Assembly (NCBI GenBank): GCA_023129805.1
Contig: JAGMBK010000009.1
Location: 1-22,576 of the forward strand
From: Candidatus Zixiibacteriota bacterium
GTDB lineage: Bacteria > Zixibacteria > MSB-5A5 > SM1-73
DNA length: 22,576 nt
Direction of reading: 5' to 3'
Made by a program: the position numbers and the translations under genes
The notes under the pieces: model-generated
Told to the model about the DNA's origin: nothing
What the model saw: only the letters and a program-made list of their open reading frames with translations
Databases searched by the model: none
In this document: positions 1-5,488 of the stretch, piece by piece
How positions within the stretch are numbered: position 1 is the first letter of the stretch
Layout: every line of letters starts with the position of its first letter

Positions 1-348
1 TTTGATCTGGAGTTTTCTAAAAATGAAGAGAAGGTCTCTGTGTTTTTAAATGGAAAAAGATATGAATGTGTGCTGGAGGACGAGCGGACTCAGAGATTAA
101 AAAGACTGGGTGTGCTTAAAGTTGAGACCAAAAAGGAAAAAGAGCTAAAGAGCCCCATGCCCGGTCTGGTGGCGGCCATAGAGGTAAAGGAGGGGGATTT
201 GGTTGTGGCGGGACAGGGCGTGGTAATAGTGGAAGCCATGAAGATGGAGAACGAGTTGAAAGCCAAATTCGATGGGAAGGTGAAGGCAATTAAAGTCAAA
301 GAACATCAGGTAGTGGATAAGGATAAGCTGTTGATTGTTTTTGAATAA
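1..348 (+). CDS. Biotin carboxyl carrier protein (biotinyl domain), 5' truncated by window edge
   Basis: The frame is open from base 1 and ends at TAA 346-348, so the N-terminus lies outside the window; a GTG at 40 is only an internal start-like codon. The C-terminal ~70 residues form a biotinyl/lipoyl-attachment domain with the signature EAMKMEN; the lysine that carries biotin is encoded at 241-243. The preceding stretch, with FLNGKRYECVLED followed by a charged Lys/Glu linker, is like the short N-terminal part of the carrier subunits of acyl-CoA carboxylases and decarboxylases. The carrier shuttles CO2 between a biotin carboxylase and a carboxyltransferase. Methylmalonyl-CoA mutase and epimerase lie downstream, so propionyl-CoA carboxylase or methylmalonyl-CoA decarboxylase is the likely complex (inference). 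The partner subunits would be upstream, outside the window. Confidence 0.9.
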   Translation, partial: FDLEFSKNEEKVSVFLNGKRYECVLEDERTQRLKRLGVLKVETKKEKELKSPMPGLVAAIEVKEGDLVVAGQGVVIVEAMKMENELKAKFDGKVKAIKVKEHQVVDKDKLLIVFE

Positions 349-357
349 GTGAATCAT

Positions 358-442
358 TGTCACCCTGAGCGAAGCCCTGCACCACTTGGTGCAGGGCGAA
401 GCGAAGGGTCTCTTGAGATTCTTCGCTACGCCCAGAATGACA
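358..442. repeat. Dispersed repeat family A, copy 1 (hairpin with inverted ends)
   Basis: An 85-base element with complementary ends (TGTCA at 358-362, TGACA at 438-442) and an internal hairpin around CCTGCACC / GGTGCAGG. It is related to 19296-19366 through its ends and the 'gaagcgaag ... ctc ... gattctt' core. It fills nearly all of the gap between the carrier protein and the DarT-DarG gene, ending 16 bases before the latter's ATG. Non-autonomous REP/MITE-like behaviour is inference. Confidence 0.75.
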
Positions 443-458
443 AGAGAGGGAAAACTGT

Positions 459-1646
459 ATGGGAGATAGACGTCAGGTGAAGAACTTGTACTACATCACG
501 CACGTGAATAACATCCCGTCGATATTGGAACGAGGCATTTTATCCCATCAGCTTGTTAGAGCTGAAGAGGTTCTATATACGGCGATATACGATGAGGAAA
601 TCATCTCAACTCGCAGAGAAAAAACCACCCCTGATGGGAAGAGTTTATGGAGTTACGCTAATTTCTATTTCCAGCCGCGAAATCCCATGCTCTTTCGCGT
701 CACGTGCGAAAAATCCATCGATGATATTGCCATCATCGCGCTACGTGCAGATGTGCTCAGCCAGGAGGGTGTCCTTGTGACAGATGGCAATGCGGCCAGT
801 GGCCCATCCAAGTTCTTTCCTTCCTCTCAGCTTCGGGATGTTCTCTCGCGAATAGGAGATGAACTGGACAGAAAGTATTGGACTGAGGAAGACGGGTCCA
901 AAAGGAAAATCATGGCCGAAGTATTAGTTCCAGACAAGGCACCTCCTGAGTTCATTGAGTCCATTTATGTAGCAGATCATCAGGTAAGCGAAAAGGTCAA
1001 GCAACTGATCCAGGGGTCAGATCTACCGATCATCCCGCAAAAGGAGATGTTTTTCCAACCACCCTGGAGAAAGGACTTAACCGAGCATCTTTCTGTGCTG
1101 GAAGGAGACCTGTTTTTCTCGAGGCTGCAAACACTGACGGTTAGCGTTAACGTTGTCGGGATTATGGGTAAGGGTTTGGCTTCTCGGGCAAAATACCAGT
1201 TTCCAGACGTTTACGTACACTACCAGGATTTATGTCGTAATAAGACACTTCAGATGGGCAAGCCGTACTTGTACAAGCGGGAGTCTTCGCTCGACCTGCA
1301 GTTGGCTGACGAGCCAGACAAACTTGCCAATGCGAACGCAGAAACCTGGTTTCTTCTCTTCCCGACAAAACGACATTGGAAAGATAAAGCCGACATAAAC
1401 GGAATCAAGAAAGGATTGGAATGGCTTAAAGAGACTTATAAGAAGGAGGGGGTAAAGAGTCTGGCTGTTCCGGCACTCGGCTGTGGACTGGGGTGGTTGA
1501 AATGGGAAGAGGTTGGACCAATCTTGTGCAAGTACTTATCGTCGCTTGAGATACCGGTGCAGCTGTATTTGCCTGCAGAGAGAAAAATCGATAACAAGTT
1601 TCTTTCCCCAGAATTCTTGCTGGGGAAACGAAGTCAATCTTTGTGA
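459..1646 (+). CDS. darT-darG: Single-chain DarT-DarG: DNA ADP-ribosyltransferase fused to macrodomain antitoxin
   Basis: A 395-residue protein starting at ATG 459, with a purine-rich ribosome binding site (GAGAGGG 444-450) eight bases upstream. Residues ~8-200 are a DarT (DUF4433) domain: NLYYITHVNNIPSIL (9-23), the basic pair R52-R53, FYFQPRNPML (69-78) and AEVLVP with E154. These match the NAD-binding Arg and catalytic Glu of DarT, which ADP-ribosylates bases in single-stranded DNA. Residues ~212-372 are a DarG-type macrodomain: GDLFF (216-220), NVVGIMGKGLA (231-241), FPTKRHW (301-307) and PALGCGLG (338-345), the fold that removes ADP-ribose from DNA. In characterised systems toxin and antitoxin are separate proteins; here they share one chain, so control must be intramolecular or at the expression level (inference). 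Separate DarG proteins usually carry a further C-terminal domain, absent here. The stop codon overlaps the next repeat. Confidence 0.9.
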   Translation: MGDRRQVKNLYYITHVNNIPSILERGILSHQLVRAEEVLYTAIYDEEIISTRREKTTPDGKSLWSYANFYFQPRNPMLFRVTCEKSIDDIAIIALRADVLSQEGVLVTDGNAASGPSKFFPSSQLRDVLSRIGDELDRKYWTEEDGSKRKIMAEVLVPDKAPPEFIESIYVADHQVSEKVKQLIQGSDLPIIPQKEMFFQPPWRKDLTEHLSVLEGDLFFSRLQTLTVSVNVVGIMGKGLASRAKYQFPDVYVHYQDLCRNKTLQMGKPYLYKRESSLDLQLADEPDKLANANAETWFLLFPTKRHWKDKADINGIKKGLEWLKETYKKEGVKSLAVPALGCGLGWLKWEEVGPILCKYLSSLEIPVQLYLPAERKIDNKFLSPEFLLGKRSQSL

Positions 1647-1766
1647 GGCTTCGGGAATAGTCTCAAGACCCCACCAAAGGCGGGGGAATTCCCGAAGCAA
1701 ATTGGCATCGGCATTTCCTTCAGGATGAGTCCTTCAGGATGAATCCTAATGCCGATGCATCAAGAG
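1639..1766. repeat. Two-hairpin repeat family C, copy 1
   Basis: The element begins CTTTGTGA, which supplies the last bases and TGA stop of the DarT-DarG gene. Hairpin 1 is GCTTCGGGAAT (1648-1658) against ATTCCCGAAGC (1688-1698). Hairpin 2 is GGCATCGGCATT (1704-1715) against AATGCCGATGC (1748-1758). Compared with copy 2 it carries extra sequence in both loops, including a 13-base tandem duplication (1716-1728 and 1730-1742). It separates the DarT-DarG and TIR genes. Confidence 0.85.
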
Positions 1767-1820
1767 TGTGATAATACAAATTAGGCGAAAGGATGAAAAT
1801 TGCTGGAAGGTGTAAACCAG

Positions 1821-2576
1821 ATGATTCAAAAGTGTAAACTTTGTAAGGGTTCTGGTCGAGTTCCGAACAGAGGGCTTGATACTCTGGGAGAGGGCCAAGT
1901 GTGCCCAGCATGCAAAGGAGCGGGTGAATTTGAAGTTACTATACCTCCAGAGAAACTAGTTACTTGCAAATTCTGTAAGGGGACTGGGATTGCACCATCA
2001 CTTCCTTCGCTCCTGGCTGGAGTAACAAGGGTTTGTCCTGCCTGTAAAGGAATAGGAGTTATTGAAAGACCGAGAGTTGGTACAGAACAAATAGGAGCAA
2101 ATGAAATCAGTACCCCGCAAACACCAAGATTGTCGAACTACAACTTTGATATAGCCGTCTCCTTCGCCGGAGAAGACCGAGAAATCGTCCAAAAATATTG
2201 TGACATTTTATCTTCAAATAGGCTAAAAGTGTTCTACGATAAATACGAGCAAATTGGTCTATGGGGAGCAAATCTTTACGACAAGCTTGACGAGGTTTAT
2301 CGAACCAAGGCACTATTCTGTGTGATCTTTATTTCAAAACATTATGCAGCGAAGGTATGGACAAACCACGAGCGCAAGTCTGCCCAAGCCCGTGCGCTGC
2401 AAGAAAATAGAGAGTATGTTTTACCTGTAAGATTGGACGATACGGAGATCCCAGGCATCCCCCCAACTATTGGGTACGTAGACCTTAGGGAGATATCGAT
2501 TGATGAGCTATCTGAGATGACCATTCAAAAGGTAAGGCAGTTGAAATGTGACACCCCTTCATCTAACACAACCTAG
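1821..2576 (+). CDS. DnaJ-type zinc finger fused to a TIR domain
   Basis: A 251-residue protein. I chose ATG 1821 because the first zinc motif starts four residues later and GGAAGG lies at 1804-1809; an in-frame TTG at 1800 (behind GAAAGGA, 1787-1793) would add seven residues. Residues 5-79 contain four CxxCxGxG units (C5/C8, C28/C31, C49/C52, C72/C75), the pattern of the DnaJ/Hsp40 cysteine-rich domain that binds two zinc ions. After a linker (80-105), residues 107-222 form a TIR domain: NFDIAVSFAGEDRE, VFYD, LWG, FISKHYAAKVWTNHER and LPVRLDDT. E184 in W-TNH-E is the likely catalytic glutamate of TIR NAD+ hydrolases. No J domain or membrane segment is present. Known TIR immune effectors deplete NAD+ or make signalling nucleotides; a sensing role for the zinc finger is inference. 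It lies between two copies of the same repeat. Confidence 0.88.
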   Translation: MIQKCKLCKGSGRVPNRGLDTLGEGQVCPACKGAGEFEVTIPPEKLVTCKFCKGTGIAPSLPSLLAGVTRVCPACKGIGVIERPRVGTEQIGANEISTPQTPRLSNYNFDIAVSFAGEDREIVQKYCDILSSNRLKVFYDKYEQIGLWGANLYDKLDEVYRTKALFCVIFISKHYAAKVWTNHERKSAQARALQENREYVLPVRLDDTEIPGIPPTIGYVDLREISIDELSEMTIQKVRQLKCDTPSSNTT

Positions 2577-2587
2577 AACGTTCGTGC

Positions 2588-2662
2588 CTTTGTGATGCTT
2601 CGGGAATTGGAATTCCCGAAGCGAGTTGGCATCGGCATTTCCTAATGCCGATGCATCAAGAG
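2588..2662. repeat. Two-hairpin repeat family C, copy 2 (compact form)
   Basis: This copy has the same order as copy 1: CTTTGTGA, then GCTTCGGGAATT (2597-2608) paired with AATTCCCGAAGC (2611-2622), then GGCATCGGCATT against AATGCCGATGC, then ATCAAGAG. Its loops are short, so it looks like the minimal unit. It starts 11 bases after the TIR stop and ends one base before the ribosome binding site of the next gene. Confidence 0.85.
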
Positions 2663-2670
2663 AAGGAGGA
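2663..2670 (+). promoter_or_regulatory. Strong ribosome binding site for the 107-residue protein
   Basis: AAGGAGGA lies five bases before ATG 2676, a near-perfect Shine-Dalgarno sequence. It fixes the start of the small gene and supports its being real. Confidence 0.75.
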
Positions 2671-2675
2671 GTAAT

Positions 2676-2999
2676 ATGAGACTTGAAGTTTATTGCCGCA
2701 GGTTTGGTCGCAACGAAATCTACCAGATTGAAAGGACGCCCAACGGGTGGCGGTTCAAGCATATGGCCACTGAAGGAGATTGCGACAAAAGTGGCCGTCC
2801 GCATCTATTTAAAGACTTGGAGCACGACTACATCAATTATCCCGAAGACCTCGGCGGTTATATGGAATGTTTGTGGGATAAAGCCCAAGCACAAAGCATG
2901 AACGATGATCAAATTCAAGAACAACTCGATATACTAGGATCATGGATTCAGCAGGTGGAAAAACTCTCGCCCAAAGGGATATGGAGTGACTATAAATAA
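2676..2999 (+). CDS. Conserved-looking hypothetical protein, 107 residues
   Basis: I do not recognise a named family. The protein begins RLEVYCRRFGRNEIYQIERT, a likely beta-hairpin start, followed by GWRFKHMATEGDCDKSG, a tyrosine/aspartate-rich centre (HDYINYPEDLGGYMECLW) and a helical C-terminal part ending SPKGIWSDYK. Cysteines fall at residues 7, 35 and 64. There is no signal peptide or membrane segment. The strong ribosome binding site, ATG start and protein-like composition argue for a real gene. I have a faint memory of similar small proteins in mobile cassettes, but cannot confirm it. It follows the zinc finger-TIR gene by ~100 bases, separated only by repeat copy C2, so it may be a third member of the same group. 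Confidence 0.75.
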   Translation: MRLEVYCRRFGRNEIYQIERTPNGWRFKHMATEGDCDKSGRPHLFKDLEHDYINYPEDLGGYMECLWDKAQAQSMNDDQIQEQLDILGSWIQQVEKLSPKGIWSDYK

Positions 3000-3003
3000 T
3001 CCT

Positions 3004-3020
3004 GCTACGCGTTGCGTAGC
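3004..3020. terminator. Short perfect hairpin after the 107-residue gene
   Basis: GCTACGC (3004-3010), loop GTT, GCGTAGC (3014-3020), five bases past the stop codon. No clear T-run follows, so an intrinsic terminator is possible but not proven; it may be another small palindromic repeat. It marks the right end of the conflict-gene cluster. Confidence 0.4.
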
Positions 3021-3116
3021 CGTCAATATGAGATTCATTTTGTTCACGCAGCTTCTTTAAGTACCTTTAGCTTTTGGTGAAAGAGATTAACCAACATTTT
3101 CGTAAAGAGATCGCCT

Positions 3117-4709
3117 TTGGACAAGAGCAAAGAAGTATCAACCACATCGGATATCGAAATCGATAACGTCTACACCTCTGACTCCCTTTGGGACTGGGGC
3201 ATCCAGAGGGATTTAGGGTATCCGGGGGAGTATCCTTTCACCCGCGGCATATACAAGAACATGTATCGCGGCAGGCTGTGGACCATGCGGCAGTATGCTG
3301 GATTTGGCACAGCCGAGGAGACCAACAAGCGATACAGGTACCTTTTAGAGCAGGGGCAAACCGGCCTCTCCGTTGCCTTTGATCTTCCCACCCAGATAGG
3401 CTACGATTCCGATCATCCCTTAGCTGTTGGTGAGGTGGGCAAAACCGGCGTAGCAATAGATACCTTAGAGGACATGGAGATTTTGTTCAAGGAAATCCCC
3501 TTAGACAAAGTCTCCGTCTCCATGACCATCAACTCCACCGCCTCAGTGCTTTTAGCCATGTATGTGGTTCTTGCCAAGAAGAAAAACATCCCATTGGAGG
3601 TTCTCTCCGGCACCATTCAAAACGACATCCTCAAGGAATACATCGCCCGCGGCACTTACATCTTTCCCCCCAAGCCCTCCATGCGGCTGATCACTGATAC
3701 TTTCAAGTTCTGCAAGGAAAATCTCCCTAAGTGGAACCCGATCAGCATAAGCGGCTATCATATTAGAGAGGCAGGCTCCACCGCAGTTCAGGAGATCGCC
3801 TTTACGCTTACCAATGGCATAGTTTATGTAAAGGCAGCATTGAAGGCGGGCATGGATATTGATCAGTTCGGCAAAAGACTTTCTTTTTTCTTGAACTCTC
3901 ACAACCACTTCTTCGAGGAGATAGCAAAATTCAGAGCCGCCCGGAGATTGTGGGCGAGGATCATAAAAGAGAAGTTCAAAGCTAAAGATGCGGAGTCTGC
4001 CAGATTTCGTTTTCACACCCAGACCGCCGGCTGCACGCTGACTGCCCAACAGCCGGATAATAACGTTGTCCGGGTTGCCTTACAAGCGTTGGCTGCGGTT
4101 TTGGGGGGCACCCAGTCATTGCATACCAATTCACGAGATGAAGCGTTAAGCTTGCCATCCCAGGAATCCGCCCAGATAGCCTTGAGAACTCAGCAGATCA
4201 TAGGTTACGAGAGCGGAGTTCCGGACACGGTTGATCCGCTGGGTGGTTCATATTACGTGGAACATTTGACCAACGAGGTAGAAAAAAGAGCAAAAAAATA
4301 CATCGACCATATCGAGGAGAAGGGCGGTGCGCTCTGGGCAGTGGAATCGGGATATTACCAACGGGAGATTCAAAAAAGTGCGTATGAATATCAAAAGGCT
4401 ATCGAGAACAAAGATAGAACCATCGTGGGAGTGAACAGGTTCGAAACTGAAAAGGAGAAGATCAAAGACGTCTTCAAAGTTAGCCCCAGGGTGGCAAAAG
4501 AGCAAATAAAACAGTTGAAAACTGTGAGAAAAAGAAGAGATGATGCCAAAGTTAGAACCTGTTTAGACGAGTTGAAAAACAAGGCTTCCACCAACGACAA
4601 CTTGATGCCCTCTATAATCCAGTGCGTGGAATGCTATGCCTCGCTGGGTGAGATATGTGACACTTTGAGATCGGTTTGGGGAGAGTATCGGGAAAATGTG
4701 CTGGTGTGA
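3117..4709 (+). CDS. mcmA: Methylmalonyl-CoA mutase, large (catalytic) chain
   Basis: A 530-residue protein starting at TTG 3117 (AAAGAGA at 3104-3110 upstream; the frame is closed by TGA at 3078). It is the substrate-binding TIM-barrel chain of the split B12-dependent mutases; the separate cobalamin-binding small chain is not in the window. Family landmarks include YPFTRGIYKNMY, TMRQYAGFGTAEETN, VAFDLPTQIGYDSDH, ISISGYHIREAG, RAARRLW and QQPDNNVVRVALQALAAVLGGTQSLHTN. Tyr60 in TMRQY aligns with Tyr89 of the Propionibacterium enzyme (Phe in isobutyryl-CoA mutase, Ile in hydroxyisobutyryl-CoA mutase), favouring methylmalonyl-CoA. The position of its Arg207 is Lys239 here, while Arg217 (HIREAG) stands where that enzyme has Gln197, as in split-type relatives. 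The reaction interconverts methylmalonyl-CoA and succinyl-CoA. The epimerase gene follows, supporting this substrate. Confidence 0.93.
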   Translation: MDKSKEVSTTSDIEIDNVYTSDSLWDWGIQRDLGYPGEYPFTRGIYKNMYRGRLWTMRQYAGFGTAEETNKRYRYLLEQGQTGLSVAFDLPTQIGYDSDHPLAVGEVGKTGVAIDTLEDMEILFKEIPLDKVSVSMTINSTASVLLAMYVVLAKKKNIPLEVLSGTIQNDILKEYIARGTYIFPPKPSMRLITDTFKFCKENLPKWNPISISGYHIREAGSTAVQEIAFTLTNGIVYVKAALKAGMDIDQFGKRLSFFLNSHNHFFEEIAKFRAARRLWARIIKEKFKAKDAESARFRFHTQTAGCTLTAQQPDNNVVRVALQALAAVLGGTQSLHTNSRDEALSLPSQESAQIALRTQQIIGYESGVPDTVDPLGGSYYVEHLTNEVEKRAKKYIDHIEEKGGALWAVESGYYQREIQKSAYEYQKAIENKDRTIVGVNRFETEKEKIKDVFKVSPRVAKEQIKQLKTVRKRRDDAKVRTCLDELKNKASTNDNLMPSIIQCVECYASLGEICDTLRSVWGEYRENVLV

Positions 4710-4710
4710 G

Positions 4711-4760
4711 AGACCGTCCACAGTCCTTCGACTTCGCTCAGGACACGTCGACAGTCGGCA
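4711..4760. repeat. Dispersed repeat family E fragment
   Basis: The stretch 'gtcc...cttcgacttcgctcaggac...gtcgac' just after the mutase stop belongs to a family also seen at 10316-10380 and 18615-18671 (core 'ttcgacTT(c/t)(g/a)CTCA'). It lies directly before repeat B copy 1, so elements are stacked here. Confidence 0.5.
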
Positions 4761-4775
4761 GACCACCGCTAAAAG

Positions 4776-4911
4776 AAATTCAAAATTCAAAGGGCAAAAT
4801 GCAAAATTATCACCAGGATCCATAGGACAATCCAAAGTTCAAAATTATTGATTGGTTGTCTTTTTGAATTTTAAATTGCAATTTTGATTTTTTCATTTTT
4901 CATTTTTAGTT
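4776..4911. repeat. AT-rich dispersed repeat family B, copy 1
   Basis: About 135 bases. One end is rich in TTCAAAATTCAAA and the other in TTTTGAATTTTAAATTG, so the ends are roughly complementary and could fold into a long hairpin. The middle holds ATTATCACCAGGATCCATAG, identical in copy 2. The two copies flank the epimerase gene. Confidence 0.85.
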
Positions 4912-4922
4912 AACAAAGAGCT

Positions 4923-5339
4923 ATGAAATTGGATAAAATTGAGCATATTGGGATTGCGGTAAAGGATATTGGCGAGGTTTCAAAATTTTATAAAGACGTC
5001 TTTGAGTGCCAGATATCAGAAGAGATAGATGTTCCGGAAAGGAAAATAAGGATAGCTTTCACCGAAATTTCCGGGGTCAAGCTCGAATTCGTGATGCCCA
5101 CAGATAAAGAAAGCGTGGTAGCCAAGTTCATAGACAAAAGGGGAGAGGGAATTCACCATATCTGCTTTGAGGTGGAGGACGTAGAGAAGGCAACAACAGA
5201 GCTGAAAGATAAAGGCGTGGAATTGGTGGATGATAGACCCAGAATGGGCGCGGAGGGGAAGAAGATAGTTTTCATCAAGCCCAAAAGCACGCATGGGGTT
5301 CTTGTCGAGTTGAAACAAAAAAAAGCCTTGGGAAGTTAA
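4923..5339 (+). CDS. mce: Methylmalonyl-CoA epimerase
   Basis: A 138-residue protein of the vicinal-oxygen-chelate (glyoxalase) superfamily, the usual length for this enzyme. It interconverts the 2R and 2S forms of methylmalonyl-CoA, linking a biotin-dependent carboxylase to the mutase. Metal-ligand candidates are visible: H8 (EHIGIAV), E55 (KLEF), H79 (GIHHICFEV) and E129 (LVEL). These match the His/Gln/His/Glu ligands of the Propionibacterium enzyme, with Glu in place of Gln. GIHHICFEV is a strong family signature. ATG 4923 is preceded by AAAGAG, a modest ribosome binding site. The gene sits downstream of the mutase but is separated from its neighbours on both sides by copies of the AT-rich repeat B. 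Confidence 0.95.
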   Translation: MKLDKIEHIGIAVKDIGEVSKFYKDVFECQISEEIDVPERKIRIAFTEISGVKLEFVMPTDKESVVAKFIDKRGEGIHHICFEVEDVEKATTELKDKGVELVDDRPRMGAEGKKIVFIKPKSTHGVLVELKQKKALGS

Positions 5340-5340
5340 A

Positions 5341-5469
5341 AATGTAGAATGCAAAATGTAAAATTATCACCAGGATCCATAGGACAATTCAAAGTTCAAA
5401 ATTGTTACGGCTGATGTATTTTTGAATTTTAAATTGCAATTTTGAGTTTTTCGTTTTGCATTTTGAATT
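5341..5469. repeat. AT-rich dispersed repeat family B, copy 2
   Basis: It has the same layout and central sequence as 4776-4911 (ATTATCACCAGGATCCATAG, then CAAAGTTCAAAATT, then TTTTTGAATTTTAAATTGCA). It begins one base after the epimerase stop codon and ends inside what would be the 5' extension of the next gene, which argues that the dehydrogenase starts later, at 5489. Confidence 0.85.
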
Positions 5470-5488
5470 TCGGCGGAGCCGAACGATC

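Noticed and set aside
1800..1820. TTG 1800 as the start of the zinc finger-TIR gene
   Set aside because: Possible, but ATG 1821 has a usable ribosome binding site and begins right before the first zinc motif. The start is kept at 1821 with the alternative noted.
2560..2665. Possible integron attC site around repeat C2, suggested by ATCTAAC near 2563 and the cassette-like gene order
   Set aside because: No matching GTTRRRY core lies at the other end of the palindrome, no integrase is seen, and the hairpin arms do not have attC simple-site layout. It is treated as a palindromic repeat.
3552..4049. 165-codon open frame on the - strand
   Set aside because: It lies wholly inside the mutase gene, has no family features and reflects codon bias of the opposite strand.
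4563..4835. 90-codon open frame on the - strand running from the mutase 3' end into repeats
   Set aside because: Its sequence is translated repeat E and B plus antisense mutase, with no protein-like conservation.
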